In this document: piece by piece, positions 18,519-28,845 of the stretch
How the letters are laid out: every line of letters starts with the position of its first letter
Numbering within the stretch: the first letter of the stretch is position 1
NCBI RefSeq assembly: GCF_039522025.1
Contig: NZ_BAAADB010000011.1
Coordinates: 102,573 to 166,572 of the forward strand
Source: Deinococcus depolymerans
GTDB taxonomy: Bacteria; Deinococcota; Deinococci; Deinococcales; Deinococcaceae
Direction: 5' to 3'
Length of the DNA stretch: 64,000 nt
Translations under genes and position numbers: made by a program
Notes under the pieces: model-generated
What the model saw: the letters and a program-made list of their open reading frames with translations, nothing else
The model's database searches: none
Told to the model about the DNA's origin: nothing

Positions 18519-19634
18519 TCAGCCGGGCTGGACGGCCGCGCCCGCACCGGCCGCCCAGCCGGTCACCAGTCGTGTCAGCGCCTCACGCAGCACAGCCACG
18601 GCGCGGTCGTACTCCGCGAGGTCCAGGCGTTCTTCCGGCGTGTGATCCAGCGCGCTGTCCCCCGGCCCGTACGCCAGCGTGGGCACCGGCCAGTGCGCCG
18701 CCACCACGTTCATGTCACTCGTGCCGGTCTTGACCTTGAACACGGGCGCGCCGCCCTGCGCGCGGATCGCGACCCGCATGGCCCGCGTCAGCGCGTTGTC
18801 CCTGGGGTGCCGCACGGCGCGTTCATGCCCGGTGAAGCTCACGGTCACGCTGTCCAGGTCGGCCAGCAGCTCGCGGATGGTCGCCTCGGCCCCCTCGGGG
18901 CTCACGCTGGGCGGCAGGCGGAGCCCGAAGGTGCCGCTCGCCCGCTGCGTCAGGCCGTCCGTGCCCGCCGTGATGTCCTGCACGGTCGCCTGCACCCCGC
19001 CGAACACGCCGCCCGGCTCGCCCGCCGCGGCCGCCCAGGCCCGCACGCGGAACCACGCCTCGGTCAGGTCGTCCCCGGCGCTGCGGCCCTCACCGGCCGT
19101 GTGAAAATTCTCGCGTTGCGCCGCGGCCTTCACGACCAGGCGGCCCTTGTACCCCAGCGTCAGGCCCTCCCAGCCGCTCGGCTCGCCGATCAGGACCACG
19201 TCGGGGCGCAGCACCTCGCGGATGTGCCGCGCCCCCCGGCTGCTGGGCGCCTCCTCCTCGGTCGCGCCGATCACCACGAACCGCGCCGCCGAGAGCGCCC
19301 CGGGTGGCAGGGTCGCCACGGCCGCCATGAACGCGCACAGCGGCCCCTTGGCGTCCACGCTGCCGCGCCCGTGCAGCACCCCCTGGGCGTCCACGTGCAC
19401 CGGAATGTCGCCCGGCACGGTGTCCATGTGCCCCAGCAGCGCCACCGTCAGCGGGCCGCTGCCGCGCTCGCCCACGGCGTTCCCGGCCTCATCCACCCGC
19501 GCCTCGAAGCCCCGCGCGGCCATCCAGCCGCTCAGGAACTCCGCGACCGGCCCCTCCTGCCCGGACAGCGACGCGATCTGCACCGTGCGGATCAGCAGCT
19601 CACGCGCGTCCGGCGTGCCGCCCTCATTCGACAT
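18519..19634 (-). CDS. lysK: [LysW]-lysine/ornithine hydrolase LysK (M20 metallopeptidase)
   Basis: Releases lysine (and possibly ornithine) from the amino-group carrier protein LysW in the alpha-aminoadipate route used by Thermus/Deinococcus. The protein is 371 aa with M20 zinc ligands: [24 protein letters not shown] (bridging Asp), catalytic Glu pair in [22 protein letters not shown], and a late His near [14 protein letters not shown]. The dimerisation domain lies between about 170 and 275. No LysW or other lys genes are adjacent. Its start overlaps the end of the upstream membrane-protein gene by 11 bp, so the two are coupled. Distinction from ArgE/DapE rests on the [11 protein letters not shown] context. 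Confidence 0.85.
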   Translation of the reverse strand: MSNEGGTPDARELLIRTVQIASLSGQEGPVAEFLSGWMAARGFEARVDEAGNAVGERGSGPLTVALLGHMDTVPGDIPVHVDAQGVLHGRGSVDAKGPLCAFMAAVATLPPGALSAARFVVIGATEEEAPSSRGARHIREVLRPDVVLIGEPSGWEGLTLGYKGRLVVKAAAQRENFHTAGEGRSAGDDLTEAWFRVRAWAAAAGEPGGVFGGVQATVQDITAGTDGLTQRASGTFGLRLPPSVSPEGAEATIRELLADLDSVTVSFTGHERAVRHPRDNALTRAMRVAIRAQGGAPVFKVKTGTSDMNVVAAHWPVPTLAYGPGDSALDHTPEERLDLAEYDRAVAVLREALTRLVTGWAAGAGAAVQPG

Positions 19635-20544
19635 CCATCACCCCGCTCGACGCACTCGACGCCCGCGCGAGCGCGGCGAGCAGCCGCGCGATGTCCGCCA
19701 GCGCCATCAGGGCGATGGTGCCGACCCCGCCGGCCAGCAGGGTCCACAGCGCCGCCAGCGGCTGCCCGCCCGTGAACTGGAAGAAGGCCAGCGCGACCGC
19801 CGCCACGAACAGCACCAGCCCCAGCACCCGCAGCCGCCCGGTCAGGCCCTCGACCACCTCGGCCTGCCGCGTCAGGGCCGCCACGGCCGACGCCGCGCCC
19901 CGCAGCGGCACGCCGGCCGGCTGGACCGGGAGTGGCGCGGCGGCCGGCGTGACCGGGGCGGGGGAGGGCGCGGGAGGGGCGGCCACCGGGGCCTTGCTGA
20001 GGTCCGGCGTGCGGCTCGGCGAGAACCCCGACGACGAGATCACCACCGGCGTCGGGGCTTCCGGTGCGGGCGTGGCGGCGGGCGGCGCGGGTTCCGGAGC
20101 GGGCGCGGGATCCGGGGCGGGTTCCGGCCGGAACGCCGGGTGTGGTGCGGGGGCCGGGGCGGGCGTGGGAGCCGGCGTGTGGGCCGGGGCGGGGGTCGGG
20201 GCGGGTTCCGGCGTGTCGGCGGCCCGCTCCTTGGCGAGCGCGGTCGCGTCGCGCACCTGCCCGAAGAACGCCTGCACCTGCGCCGGATCGAATCCCAGCA
20301 GGCTGGCGGTCAGGGCCGTCCCGGCGGGCGTCTCGACCCGCAGGGTGCCCTCCTGGTCACTGTGAATGCGGGTCAGGTCACGCAGCGTGACCCGGCGCGT
20401 CCCGTCCGCGTCCTGAAACAGCAGCGTGTCAGCGGTCAGCACGAACAGCGCCTCGTCGCGCTCCAGCGACGTGAGAGGGGAATCCGTCATTCCGAGGGTC
20501 TGCAGGGCCTGCACGGCTCGTTCACTGGGGGCACGCTGGGTCAT
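19624..20544 (-). CDS. Unknown membrane protein with Pro/Ala-rich linker
   Basis: A 306-residue protein starting [15 protein letters not shown] (ATG at 20544 with AAGGAG 5 nt upstream). Residues 1-105 form a small soluble domain with [19 protein letters not shown] and a PH-like strand pattern. About 110-220 is a low-complexity Pro-Ala linker. The C-terminal part (about 235-306) has two transmembrane segments ([16 protein letters not shown] and [18 protein letters not shown]). I do not recognise a family. Its 11-bp overlap with lysK implies a common transcript, though no functional link is evident. Confidence 0.7.
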   Translation of the reverse strand: MTQRAPSERAVQALQTLGMTDSPLTSLERDEALFVLTADTLLFQDADGTRRVTLRDLTRIHSDQEGTLRVETPAGTALTASLLGFDPAQVQAFFGQVRDATALAKERAADTPEPAPTPAPAHTPAPTPAPAPAPHPAFRPEPAPDPAPAPEPAPPAATPAPEAPTPVVISSSGFSPSRTPDLSKAPVAAPPAPSPAPVTPAAAPLPVQPAGVPLRGAASAVAALTRQAEVVEGLTGRLRVLGLVLFVAAVALAFFQFTGGQPLAALWTLLAGGVGTIALMALADIARLLAALARASSASSGVMDVE

Positions 20545-20782
20545 GATCACTCCTTGGGAAACTGCCGGGAGAAGGGCGCAGCGTCTGAACAGCCGGTCCC
20601 CCCTGCACCTGGGCGGCCCCGGTCACGCTACGCGCAGCCCGGAACCTGTCGGCACAGCATACCCAACCCTGCCCAGGCACGCGCCGGCGCAGCGGGTCAC
20701 CCGCGCAGGCCACCGCCGCGCATGAAGACACGCCCGCGCCGCCTCTCACCGCGCCTCCCGCCACGCGCGCCACACTGCCGGC

Positions 20783-21040
20783 ATGAGCGACCAACCCAAG
20801 GACACCACCCCGCTGGGCCGCAGTGTCGAGGCCGTCGAACGCGAGGGCGGCAACCTCATCAACGACCCGCGCGAGGGAGAAGCCCTGCGCCGCGATCAGG
20901 GACCGGCCGTCATTCCGGCCGTGACGAACGCCAACACCACCGGGGTGATCGCCGCCGTCGCCCCCGCCGACCTGATCGAGCCGGGCAGCGGCCCGGACGA
21001 CGGGACCAGCACCGTCAACCGCGACAGCAGCGAGGAATAA
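20783..21040 (+). CDS. Small acidic, probably disordered protein (85 aa)
   Basis: Starts [20 protein letters not shown] and ends [11 protein letters not shown]. Rich in Asp, Glu, Asn, Thr and Gly with no hydrophobic core, it is probably intrinsically disordered or a small hydrophilin-like protein. Such proteins are often desiccation-related in Deinococcus, but that is inference. CACACT lies 6 nt before the ATG (leaderless-type spacing), and a strong hairpin follows the stop. Family not recognised. Confidence 0.6.
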   Translation: MSDQPKDTTPLGRSVEAVEREGGNLINDPREGEALRRDQGPAVIPAVTNANTTGVIAAVAPADLIEPGSGPDDGTSTVNRDSSEE

Positions 21041-21050
21041 GCCAGCAGGA

Positions 21051-21098
21051 CAGAAGTGGGCGGCACCTGGGGTGAATCTCCCGTGCCGCCCACTTCTG
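21051..21098. terminator. 16-bp hairpin between convergent genes
   Basis: CAGAAGTGGGCGGCAC (21051-21066) pairs perfectly with GTGCCGCCCACTTCTG (21083-21098). It lies between the 85-aa gene and the convergent comM and probably terminates both. Confidence 0.7.
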
Positions 21099-21116
21099 CA
21101 CTGTGCGCGGGTCGCG

Positions 21117-22622
21117 TCAGCCGGTGCCCAGGTCGCGCGGCCGGTATGTGACCGCCTCGGCCAGGTGGGTCTCGCGGATGTCGTCGCTGCCCGCCAGGTC
21201 GGCCACGGTCCGCGCCACGCGCAGCAGCCGGTCGTAACCGCGTCCGGTCAGGCCCAGCTGTTTCGCCGCGGCCCGCGCGAACCCCTCGGGACCGGCCGCC
21301 AGGGCAGCGTGCCGCCGCAGGGTCTGCCCGCCCAGATCGGCGTTCCGGCCGCCCTGGCGGGCCAGCATCCGCTCGCGGGCCGCGGCCACCCGTGAGCGCA
21401 CCGGTGCCGTGGGTTCCGGTTCGGGCGCGCGGGTCAGTTCTTCCACGGTCAGGCGGGGCACCCGCACGGTCAGGTCGATGCGGTCCAGCAGCGGCCCCGA
21501 CAGCCTCGCGGCGTAGCGCGTCCGTTCGGCCGGACTGCACACGCAGGCCTTCTCCGGGTCGCCCAGGTGCCCGCACGGGCAGGGGTTCATGGCGGCGATC
21601 AGCTGGAAGCGCGCCGGGTACTGCACGGTCGCCCGCGCGCGGCTGATCACGACCGTGCCGTCCTCCAGCGGTTGCCGCAGCGTCTCGAGGGCCTTGCGGC
21701 TGAACTCCGGGAATTCATCCAGGAACAGCACCCCCCGGTGCGCGAGACTGACCTCACCGGGACGGGGCACGCCGCCCCCGCCGATCAGCCCGGCGTCCGA
21801 CACCGTGTGGTGCGGCGCGCGGAACGGGGCGCCCAGGTTCAGGCGGCCCCGCGAGGCCAGCAGGCCCGCCGCCGAGTGAATCCGCGTGACCTCCAGCGCC
21901 TCCGGGCGCGTCAGGGGGGGCAGCAGGCCCGGCGCGCGGCGGGCCAGCATGGTCTTCCCGCTGCCGGGCGACCCGACCATCAGCAGGTTGTGCCCGCCCG
22001 CCACGGCGATCTCCAGCGCGCGGCGCGCGCCGCTCTGCCCCTTCAGGTCCGCGAGGTCCAGCAGCGCGTCGTCCGGCCCCTGCGCCTCGGGTGCGGGCGT
22101 GACCGGCAGCGGGTGGGAGCCGCCCAGGTGCCGGGCCGCCTCGGCCAGCGTGGCCGCCCCGAACACCGGGACGCCCTCGATCAGCGCCGCCTCGGGTGCG
22201 TTCCCAAGTGGCAGCAACGCCGGGAGGCCCAGCTGCGCGGCCAGCAACGCCAGGTTCACGGCGCCCGCGATGGGCCGCAGGCTGCCGTCCAGCGCCAGTT
22301 CACCCGCCACCAGCGTCCCGGCCAGCGCCGCCGCCGGCAGCAACTCCTGCGCGGCCAGCAGCCCCAGCGCGATCGGCAGATCGTACAGCGGCCCCTCCTT
22401 GCGCAGGTCCGCCGGGGCGAGGTTCACCGTGATCCGCGCCGCCGGGAACGGCAAGCCCGCGTTCCGCACGGCCGCACGTACCCGCTCGCGGGCCTCGCTG
22501 ACCGCCTGATCCGGCAACCCCACCACCGTGAAGGCCGGCAGGCCCGGCGAGACGTCCACCTCGACCTCGACCGGAACGGCGTCCACGCCGATCAGCGCGA
22601 CACTGCGGGCGCGGGCCAGCAT
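21117..22622 (-). CDS. comM: ComM/YifB family Mg-chelatase-like AAA+ ATPase
   Basis: A 501-residue hexameric ATPase related to ComM, which promotes branch migration during natural transformation, a process well known in Deinococcus. The N-terminal domain starts [20 protein letters not shown] and contains [22 protein letters not shown]. The AAA core has Walker [15 protein letters not shown] and Walker [13 protein letters not shown] zinc-like [15 protein letters not shown] segment precedes the C-terminal lid with [16 protein letters not shown]. The open frame extends to 22754, but the start at 22622 gives the normal family N-terminus. A TACGCT box lies about 45 nt upstream on the minus strand. 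Confidence 0.88.
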   Translation of the reverse strand: MLARARSVALIGVDAVPVEVEVDVSPGLPAFTVVGLPDQAVSEARERVRAAVRNAGLPFPAARITVNLAPADLRKEGPLYDLPIALGLLAAQELLPAAALAGTLVAGELALDGSLRPIAGAVNLALLAAQLGLPALLPLGNAPEAALIEGVPVFGAATLAEAARHLGGSHPLPVTPAPEAQGPDDALLDLADLKGQSGARRALEIAVAGGHNLLMVGSPGSGKTMLARRAPGLLPPLTRPEALEVTRIHSAAGLLASRGRLNLGAPFRAPHHTVSDAGLIGGGGVPRPGEVSLAHRGVLFLDEFPEFSRKALETLRQPLEDGTVVISRARATVQYPARFQLIAAMNPCPCGHLGDPEKACVCSPAERTRYAARLSGPLLDRIDLTVRVPRLTVEELTRAPEPEPTAPVRSRVAAARERMLARQGGRNADLGGQTLRRHAALAAGPEGFARAAAKQLGLTGRGYDRLLRVARTVADLAGSDDIRETHLAEAVTYRPRDLGTG

Positions 22623-22756
22623 CAGCGGCCCCCACGGACTGTGCGGAAGTTCACGCTGGTCAGCGTAGCAAACCTGCCTGACAGAACCGTTGCAGATGCC
22701 GCGCGGCCGCACGACTGTCGGCACCCAGACGGCTGACCACCAACTTCCTGACACCG

Positions 22757-22798
22757 GGCGTCCCCACGGCCATGCGCGGCATGACCGGTGGGGACGCC
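22757..22798 (-). terminator. Hairpin after tatA
   Basis: GGCGTCCCCAC (22757-22767) pairs with GTGGGGACGCC (22788-22798), with an inner CATGC-gcg-GCATG extension. It is located just downstream of the tatA stop. Confidence 0.6.
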
Positions 22799-22813
22799 GT
22801 CATCCTGGCCGGC

Positions 22814-23185
22814 TCAGCCGGGCGTGTTCTCCTTGACGACCGACACGGTCGGCGCCGGCGCGACCGGCTGCGGCACCACGGCACTGGCCTGCACGGCGGC
22901 GGGCGGCGCTGGCACGGGCGGCACGCCACTGGTGGGCGCGGCCGCCTGGGCCGCCGGAACGGCCACGGCCTGGGGCGTGTGGATGGTCTGCACGGGGGCC
23001 GCGCCGGGCGGGGTGGTATCGCGCAGGCCGCCTTCAAGGTCGTCTTTCAGACTCTGCGTGCTTCTGCGGAATTCCCGCAGGCCCGCACCGAGACTCTTGC
23101 CCAGCTCGGGCAGTTTGCGCGGGCCGAACACGACCAGCGCGACCAGCAGAATGACGATCAGTTCACCGGGACCAAGATTGGGCAT
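22814..23185 (-). CDS. tatA: Sec-independent protein translocase subunit TatA
   Basis: Forms the pore-like oligomer of the twin-arginine translocase in the cytoplasmic membrane. The N-terminal transmembrane helix (GPGELIVILLVALVVFG) is followed by the hallmark F-G-P-x-K-L-P-E-L-G-K hinge and the amphipathic helix (LGAGLREFRRSTQSLKDDL). The rest is a long Ala/Pro/Val-rich tail, making the protein 123 aa, longer than most TatA. GGAGG lies 5 nt before the ATG and a TACACT box at 23260-23265 is upstream. No tatC is adjacent. A Tat-type signal occurs nearby in the DUF2271 protein. Confidence 0.9.
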   Translation of the reverse strand: MPNLGPGELIVILLVALVVFGPRKLPELGKSLGAGLREFRRSTQSLKDDLEGGLRDTTPPGAAPVQTIHTPQAVAVPAAQAAAPTSGVPPVPAPPAAVQASAVVPQPVAPAPTVSVVKENTPG

Positions 23186-23322
23186 GACTTCCTCCAGAGG
23201 TGGGCGGAGCGGACCGGCCGGGCCTCCCGGCGGGGCAGGCCACTCCCTGTCTGAGGCCCAGTGTAGGCCGCGGCGTTAAAGCAAATGTCACGGCCGCATG
23301 AGCCGCCGACCGGCCCGCCCGG

Positions 23323-25296
23323 TCAGCCCGGTGGGGACGGCTTGCCCACGGGCGGCCCCAGCGGCGCGTTCCGGTAGGCGCGCAGGGTGCCGTTCATGAA
23401 CGCCACGTACAGCGTCCCGTCCGCCGCCAGCGGCGTGGCCTGCACGCCCTGCGCCTCGCGGTGCGACCAGCGGACGGCGCCGCTGCGCACGTCCAGCGCC
23501 CGTAACTCCCCCGCCTCGGAGGCCAGGAACACCATCCCGGCGCTGATCACCGGACTGGCCGTCACCCGGCCCTCCATGCGGTGCGACCACAGATCCTCCC
23601 CGTCCGACAGGCGCAGCGCCCGCACCTCGCCCCCCCACCCGGCCAGGATCGCCACGCCCCCCTCACGGTCGGCGCCGGTCAGCGCCGGGGACGCCCACAC
23701 CTCGTCCTCCAGGTCGTAGGTCCACAGGGTCGGTTCGCTGCCCAGCGACACCCGCCCCCCGGTCATGCCGAGCGCCAGCGCGTGCACCTCGCCCTCCCAG
23801 GTCGCCACGACCAGCGTCGCCTCGCCCGGCCGGGTCGGCAGCAGCGCCGGGGTGCCGTGCACCGTGCCGATCTCGACCTTCCACATGGGCGTGCCGCTGC
23901 GGGCGTCCAGCGCGTGCAGCCAGCCGTTCTCGTCGCAGACCAGCGCCGCGCCCGCCCACACCAGCGGACTGGCTGCCACCGGTCCACCCGTCCGGTACGC
24001 CCAGCGCAGCTCTCCGCTCCGTTCATCCAGCGCGTACAGGTGCCCGTCGCGGCTGCTGGCCAGCACCTGCCCCTGCCACAGGGTCGGTGCGCCCGTCAGT
24101 TCCGCCCGCGCCCGGTGAATCCACACCTGCTGGCCGCTGTGCAGGTCCACTCGGCGCAGCGTGCCGTCCCACGCCCCGAACAGCACCTGCCCGTCCTGGA
24201 AGGTCGCCGGGGCCGTCACCTCGTCCCGCGCGGCGTACGTGGCGAACGGACGCCCCGACGCGTGCGTCAGGACCAGCTGCCCGCCCCGCGTGCCGACCGC
24301 CACCAGGTCCCCCTCGCCCATCACGGCCGCCGGCCACGTCACCTCGCCCGGCAGCGGCACACTCCAGACCTCCCGCAGGGCCGACACGCGCGCCGGCCCG
24401 TCCGGATGCTCCCCGGTCCGGGTGCGCCCCCCCCGGTACTGCCCGCGCACGTGCGCCGTCCACACGTCCCGCCGCGCCAGCGCCCACAGGTGCGCGAGCG
24501 CCTCCCCGCTCTCCGGCCGGTCCTCCGGGCGTTTGGCCAGCAGCGACAGCAGCACCCGCGCCACCGCGTCCGGCACCGCCGGGTTCAGGTCACGCGGGTC
24601 CGGCGCGGCCTCGTACACGTGCTGGTACAGCACGCTCTGATCACTGTCCCCCACGAACGGCGGACTGCCGCACGCCACGCGGTACAGCACCGCGCCCAGC
24701 GCGTACAGGTCGCTCAGCGGACCCACGCCCACCCCGCGCGCCTGTTCGGGCGCCATGTACGCCGGGGTGCCCAGCGTCACGCCGCTGCGCGTCAGCTGCC
24801 GCGTGTGCTCACTGAGCGCCACCAGCCCGAAATCCATCACGCGCGGCCAGCCGGCATCGTCCAGCAGCACGTTCCCCGGCGTCAGGTCCCGGTGCGTGAT
24901 GCCGCGCGCATGCACGAAATGCAGCGCCCGCGACACGAACGACGCGGCCGTCAGGAAGCGCCCCAGCGGCCCCGGCGCGTCCTCCAGCGGCCCCAGCGCC
25001 GTGATCGGCCCGCCCGTCATGAGCGGCATCGTGAAGAACGGCCGCCCTCCCTCCGGTTCCGTTCCCAGGTCCAGGACCGGCACCACCCCCGGATGCGTCA
25101 GGCAGGCCAGCGTCCGCACCTCCCGCAGAAACCGCTCGCGGTCACTGGGCGGCACGTGCGCGTGCTGCACCTTCACGGCCACGTCCCGCCCCAGCAGCGT
25201 GTCATGCGCCCGGAACACCCGCGCGCTGCCACCCTCGCCCAGCAGATCCAGCAGGTCATAGCGACCCACCAGCACAGAGCCCGAATCCAGCGGCAT
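23323..25296 (-). CDS. Ser/Thr protein kinase with C-terminal PQQ-type beta-propeller (RqkA-like)
   Basis: A 657-residue Hanks-type kinase. The kinase domain (about 10-270) has the glycine loop [23 protein letters not shown], catalytic [21 protein letters not shown] and APE in [13 protein letters not shown]. The C-terminal half (about 300-645) is a repeated propeller with W-x-x-x-motifs such as [34 protein letters not shown] and [17 protein letters not shown], the PQQ-binding/quinoprotein repeat form. No transmembrane segment separates them, unlike PknB. This architecture matches D. radiodurans RqkA (DR2518), a kinase tied to DNA-damage response. Start 25296 is preceded by TACACT 8 nt upstream. 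The longer frame to 25527 lacks family sequence. Confidence 0.85.
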   Translation of the reverse strand: MPLDSGSVLVGRYDLLDLLGEGGSARVFRAHDTLLGRDVAVKVQHAHVPPSDRERFLREVRTLACLTHPGVVPVLDLGTEPEGGRPFFTMPLMTGGPITALGPLEDAPGPLGRFLTAASFVSRALHFVHARGITHRDLTPGNVLLDDAGWPRVMDFGLVALSEHTRQLTRSGVTLGTPAYMAPEQARGVGVGPLSDLYALGAVLYRVACGSPPFVGDSDQSVLYQHVYEAAPDPRDLNPAVPDAVARVLLSLLAKRPEDRPESGEALAHLWALARRDVWTAHVRGQYRGGRTRTGEHPDGPARVSALREVWSVPLPGEVTWPAAVMGEGDLVAVGTRGGQLVLTHASGRPFATYAARDEVTAPATFQDGQVLFGAWDGTLRRVDLHSGQQVWIHRARAELTGAPTLWQGQVLASSRDGHLYALDERSGELRWAYRTGGPVAASPLVWAGAALVCDENGWLHALDARSGTPMWKVEIGTVHGTPALLPTRPGEATLVVATWEGEVHALALGMTGGRVSLGSEPTLWTYDLEDEVWASPALTGADREGGVAILAGWGGEVRALRLSDGEDLWSHRMEGRVTASPVISAGMVFLASEAGELRALDVRSGAVRWSHREAQGVQATPLAADGTLYVAFMNGTLRAYRNAPLGPPVGKPSPPG

Positions 25297-25304
25297 ACCC
25301 CGCG

Positions 25305-25310
25305 AGTGTA
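25305..25310 (-). promoter_or_regulatory. -10 box before kinase-propeller gene
   Basis: TACACT on the minus strand, 8 nt before the ATG at 25296. No 17-bp radiation/desiccation response palindrome (TTATGTCATTGACATAA-like) was seen upstream. Confidence 0.45.
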
Positions 25311-25393
25311 CCGCCCAGCCGCCAGCAGGGGGCGTGGGCCGTGGGGAGTGGATCGGCCGGCCCCCGCCAGCGACCCACTCCTCACCCCCTCCC

Positions 25394-26572
25394 TTACCGG
25401 CCCATCGCGGCCAGTTGCCCCGGCGTGACGGGTTCGCGCAGCAGGCGGGCGAAGGTGTCGCCCCCGCCACGTTCAGTGGCCCGGCCCACCAGGTCGCCGC
25501 CGACCGAGTACGTGAAGATGTACGCACGGAAGTTGGGATTCTGCACGAAGCGCAGCGACTGCCGCGCGCGGGCCTCGCTGGCCACGGCGTACGTCTGCAG
25601 GAACTCCAGCACCTCGCCTTCCGGGGCGCCGTCGGCGTGCAGGCGCATGGCAGCCTCGCCGCTCACGCCGCCCAGCGCCCTGCGGGCCTGCGCTGCCGCC
25701 AGGAACGCGCGGATGTCGTCGGCGTCCAGCCCGGCCAGCGCCGCGAGGTCCCCGGTCAGCCACGCCTCCACCTCGTCCGGGGTCATGACGGCCCGCAGGG
25801 CGTTCACGGCAACGCCCTCCGAGACCACGCACTCCGGCGCGTTGATCAGCTGCACGGCGTGTTCCAGCCAGCCGCGCCCGCGCACCAGCCCGGCCTCCTT
25901 GGTGGCGTGCTCGGTGTGGTGACCGGGGTACCCCTCGTGCGCCAGCAGGTCCGGCAGGGCCGGCAGCAGCACCGGCAGGTCCGTGTTGATGTCGATGCGG
26001 CTCCTGAGGTTCCCCAGCGGCCAGTTGTACCCGCTCCAGGGCCGGTCGTTCACCAGCGCGATGCTGAAATCCTCGCCGTCCGGCAGCCCGAAGCGTTCTG
26101 ATACGCGCGAGCGCAACTCGGCCAGGATCGGGGCCGCCACCCGCAGGATCTCCCCGCGCGGCACCGCCACCCGCGAGCGCAGCGCCTCCTCCCGCCCGGC
26201 CAGGGAGCCGCTGCCGGGCAGCGCGGCGTCCAGCGCCCGCAGCGCCCCGTCCAGTTCACCCAGGTCCGCGCGGCGCGCCTCGATGTCGTACAGGCCGCGC
26301 ACCTCATCGGCGTAAGCGATGGCCTCGCCCGACAGCAGGCGCGTCATGGTGTGCATGGCCCGCACCTGCACCGTCAACCACTCGCGCCGCGCGTCCTCCG
26401 GCACGCCCGCCACGTCCGCCAGGAGCGCCGAGGCCTCCGCCATCAGGGCCTGCGGATCACGGGCCTCCCGCACCGCCCATTCCGGCGGCCCCCCGTACCC
26501 GTCGATGAAGCCCTCCGAGTGCGCGTCGATGGCGTGCGCCAGCCGGATGTACCGCTCTGCAATGTCCGTCAT
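25394..26572 (-). CDS. DUF885-family putative metallopeptidase
   Basis: A 392-residue protein of the DUF885 group, helical proteins with a zinc-carboxypeptidase-like H-E-x-x-x-x-H-H site. The expected motif is present as [19 protein letters not shown], and a downstream Glu lies in [14 protein letters not shown]. No signal peptide is seen, so it is probably cytosolic. The natural substrate is unknown, and many DUF885 proteins act on small peptides. TATCCT is 7 nt before the ATG at 26572, a leaderless-type start, so the upstream in-frame codon at 26611 is disfavoured. Confidence 0.8.
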   Translation of the reverse strand: MTDIAERYIRLAHAIDAHSEGFIDGYGGPPEWAVREARDPQALMAEASALLADVAGVPEDARREWLTVQVRAMHTMTRLLSGEAIAYADEVRGLYDIEARRADLGELDGALRALDAALPGSGSLAGREEALRSRVAVPRGEILRVAAPILAELRSRVSERFGLPDGEDFSIALVNDRPWSGYNWPLGNLRSRIDINTDLPVLLPALPDLLAHEGYPGHHTEHATKEAGLVRGRGWLEHAVQLINAPECVVSEGVAVNALRAVMTPDEVEAWLTGDLAALAGLDADDIRAFLAAAQARRALGGVSGEAAMRLHADGAPEGEVLEFLQTYAVASEARARQSLRFVQNPNFRAYIFTYSVGGDLVGRATERGGGDTFARLLREPVTPGQLAAMGR

Positions 26573-26579
26573 GCAGGGC

Positions 26580-26585
26580 AGGATA
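26580..26585 (-). promoter_or_regulatory. Leaderless-type -10 box before DUF885 gene
   Basis: Minus-strand TATCCT with 7 nt to the ATG at 26572. Confidence 0.45.
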
Positions 26586-26655
26586 GGCGCGCAGTCGTCC
26601 GCGCGGGCCACCCGGCGTCCCGCATGGCTGGCAACCCGGCACTGCCCCGGCCGGT

Positions 26656-26931
26656 TCAGTCGCCGACGAACACCAGCCGTTCGTAGGTGCCGTCCGCGCG
26701 GCGGGCGGGCAGGCCAGCCTGGGCCGCCTGTTTCAGGCGGGTCAGGGCGGTGGCCACGGCGGGGCCCTCGCCGTACATGCGCCCGGCGTCGTCGGTCAGC
26801 TGGATTTCCAGGCCGCGTTCCTCGCCGTGCGTGGCGCGCAGGACCACGCCCGCGCCGGGCACCTGGGTCACGTGGACCCCGGCGGGCAGGTCGGCAAGTT
26901 CGATCTGGTGGCGGAGGGTCTGCTCGTCCAT
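26656..26931 (-). CDS. Unknown small protein (91 aa)
   Basis: Starts [18 protein letters not shown] and ends [12 protein letters not shown] predicted two- or three-stranded sheet ([30 protein letters not shown]) and one helix ([16 protein letters not shown]) suggest a compact alpha-beta fold. No membrane segment or catalytic motif. CACAAT lies 6 nt before the ATG. It is divergent from the operator-controlled binding-protein operon. Not recognised. Confidence 0.55.
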   Translation of the reverse strand: MDEQTLRHQIELADLPAGVHVTQVPGAGVVLRATHGEERGLEIQLTDDAGRMYGEGPAVATALTRLKQAAQAGLPARRADGTYERLVFVGD

Positions 26932-26969
26932 GCGGTCATTGTGCCGGACGGGGAAGAGCAGGCCAATAC

Positions 26970-26999
26970 TTGACTAATCCAGTCGGATTAGTGAAATAT
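26970..26999 (+). promoter_or_regulatory. Promoter overlapped by a 20-bp palindromic operator
   Basis: -35 TTGACT (26970-26975) and -10 AAATAT (26994-26999) with an 18-bp spacer. The spacer is occupied by the perfect palindrome ACTAATCC-AGTC-GGATTAGT (26973-26992). A dimeric repressor bound here would block RNA polymerase. The gene content downstream suggests a metal-responsive regulator of the DtxR/Fur type, which is inference. Confidence 0.7.
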
Positions 27000-27116
27000 G
27001 TGCGCGGGTCAGTTTCACCCTGCCACCCCCACAGCCCACCAGGACCCCGTCCAGCCCACCCACGCCCCGACCCCTCCCGGTCGCGGTGAAAGCCCCCGCC
27101 ACCCCCGAGGTTTCCC

Positions 27117-28085
27117 ATGCGCCGCACCCCCCACGCCCTCCTCATCACCCTGGCCCTCGGCAGCGCCGCCGCCCAGCAGGCCGGTACGCAGCAGACCGGC
27201 ACCCGCACCGTCACGCTGTACACCACCGTGAACCGCGCGGTGGCCGAGGCCGTCACCGCTGCCTTCCAGGCCCGCACCGGCATCACCGTCACCCTGAAAA
27301 CCGGGAACCTGCCCGCCGACCTGACCGGCATCGACGCCGTGTGGCTGAACGACACCGGGCTCAACAGCATTCCCGCCACGCGACTGGCCCGGCTGCCCAC
27401 CGACCTGACCGCCAAGAGCCGCGTGAACCTGGGCCCACAGTGGCTCGCCACGCACGCCCGCTACCACACCCTGGCCTACAGCCGCGACCGCGTGCAGGCC
27501 GCCACCCTGCCCACCACCCTGCTGAACCTGCCCGCCCACACCGAACTGCGCGGCCGCGTCGGCTGGGCCGTCGCCAGCCCCGCCTTCACCGACCTGACCG
27601 CCGCGCTGCTCGCCACGCACGGCGAGAATGTCACCCGCGCGTGGCTGACCGGCATGATCGCCCTGAACCCCCGCGACTACGGCAGCGAGGTCAGCGCCCT
27701 CACCCAGGCCGTGCAGGACGGCGAACTCGACGTGGCCCTCACCACGCACCCCTTCGTGCAGCGCGTGCGGGGCGCCGGGTACCGCGTGGCCGCCGCCTGG
27801 ATGCAGAGCGGCGACCCCGGCAACCTGATGGAAACCGGCGCGGCCGCCGTCCTGCGCGCCGCTCCCCACCCCGCCCAGGCGTACGCGCTGCTGCGCGCCC
27901 TGGCACAACCGGAAACCGGACTGCTGCTGTACGCCTCCACCTTCGACCAGCCGCTCACGACCGGCCCCCTGAACCCCGGCGGCCTGATCCCACCGGAACA
28001 GCTCGCGGCGCTCGGCCCGAACCCTGACCGCGCCGCGTGGCAGGAGCGCGCCCGCGACCTCCTGATCGAACTCGACCTGTACTGA
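27117..28085 (+). CDS. FbpA-like periplasmic binding protein lacking the ferric Tyr pair
   Basis: A 322-residue exported binding protein. After a signal peptide (ALLITLALGSAAAQ) it starts TVTLYTTVNRAVAEAVTAAF and FQARTGITVTL, the pattern of Fe(III)-binding proteins of the FbpA/AfuA class. GRVGWAVASPAFTDL matches the phosphate-lobe helix segment, and the WLTGMIALNPRDYGS region and VQDGELDVAL also align by pattern. Where FbpA has the iron-ligand N-H-Y-Y motif, this protein has TTHPFVQRV, so direct ferric coordination is doubtful. The gene heads a locus with DUF2271 and PepSY-TM proteins behind a palindromic operator. GAGG lies before the ATG, and its stop abuts a repeat copy. Confidence 0.75.
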   Translation: MRRTPHALLITLALGSAAAQQAGTQQTGTRTVTLYTTVNRAVAEAVTAAFQARTGITVTLKTGNLPADLTGIDAVWLNDTGLNSIPATRLARLPTDLTAKSRVNLGPQWLATHARYHTLAYSRDRVQAATLPTTLLNLPAHTELRGRVGWAVASPAFTDLTAALLATHGENVTRAWLTGMIALNPRDYGSEVSALTQAVQDGELDVALTTHPFVQRVRGAGYRVAAAWMQSGDPGNLMETGAAAVLRAAPHPAQAYALLRALAQPETGLLLYASTFDQPLTTGPLNPGGLIPPEQLAALGPNPDRAAWQERARDLLIELDLY

Positions 28086-28241
28086 CACCGACTCCGATTG
28101 AATGGTCTGCAAACACCGTTCAATCCGAGCGGAATCGTAGAGCTGCCCAGCAGAGCGAGCAGGAGCAGAGAGGACTGCCGGGCGTGGAGTTGGCAACCCG
28201 GTGTGTTTCCGGGTTGTTAACGAAACAGACGGAATCCGTAT
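28085..28241 (+). repeat. 150-bp repeat, full forward copy inside the binding-protein locus
   Basis: Begins with the gene's TGA (ACACCGACTCCGATTGAA) and ends CGGAATCCGTAT. Hairpin B is CAACCCGG / CCGGGTTG, a paired change from CAATCCGG / CCGGATTG in other copies. It separates the binding protein from the DUF2271 gene and may terminate or attenuate transcription. Confidence 0.85.
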
Positions 28242-28299
28242 GACCTGTCCTGTTCGCACCGACCGCCACCCGCCCTCACCCCACGCACCCGGAGACCCC

Positions 28300-28845
28300 A
28301 TGACCACCGACCGCCGATCCTTCCTGCACCGCGCCGGAGCCGCCCTGACCCTCCTGACCCTCGCGCCCCGCGCCGCCCTCGCGCAGAGCGCGCCCGCACT
28401 GCCCGCCAGCATGGAACTCGCCGTGACCTTCACGGTCGCCCCGCCCACCACCCCCGGCCGGTACCACAAACCCTACGTGGCCGTCTGGATCGAAACCGAG
28501 GACGGCAAACCCGTGCGCACCCTGACCCTGTGGCGCATGCAGGACGACAAGGGCAAGAAATGGCTGAGCGAACTGCGCCGCTGGTTCCGCAGCAACGGCA
28601 CGCTGGACACCACCAGCAGCGCCACCCGCAACCCCGGCACGTACTCCCTCGCCTGGGACGGCCTGACAGACGCGGGCCGCCGCGCCCCCCAGGACCGCTA
28701 CGTGCTGCTGATCGAAGCGGCCCGCGAGAAAGGCCCCTACGGCCGCGTGCGCGTGCCCGTCACGCTGGCCGCCGCGCCCGCCCGGTTCAGCGGTCCCGAC
28801 AACGGAGAGGTCACGAATGTCAGCGCCGAATACCGCGCCCGCTGA
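28300..28845 (+). CDS. Tat-exported DUF2271 domain protein
   Basis: A 181-residue protein whose N-terminus [18 protein letters not shown] is a twin-arginine signal (RRSFLHR) cleaved near LAQSAPA. The mature DUF2271 domain shows [34 protein letters not shown], and [20 protein letters not shown] sequence ending in an Ig-like beta strand. DUF2271 proteins usually sit next to PepSY-TM or flavin-transfer genes in iron-responsive loci. GGAG precedes the ATG by 5 nt. It overlaps the next gene by 29 bp. Confidence 0.82.
   Translation: MTTDRRSFLHRAGAALTLLTLAPRAALAQSAPALPASMELAVTFTVAPPTTPGRYHKPYVAVWIETEDGKPVRTLTLWRMQDDKGKKWLSELRRWFRSNGTLDTTSSATRNPGTYSLAWDGLTDAGRRAPQDRYVLLIEAAREKGPYGRVRVPVTLAAAPARFSGPDNGEVTNVSAEYRAR

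Noticed and set aside
25297..25393. Radiation/desiccation response motif upstream of the kinase gene
   Set aside because: No palindrome close to TTATGTCATTGACATAA was found. Only a -10 box is present.
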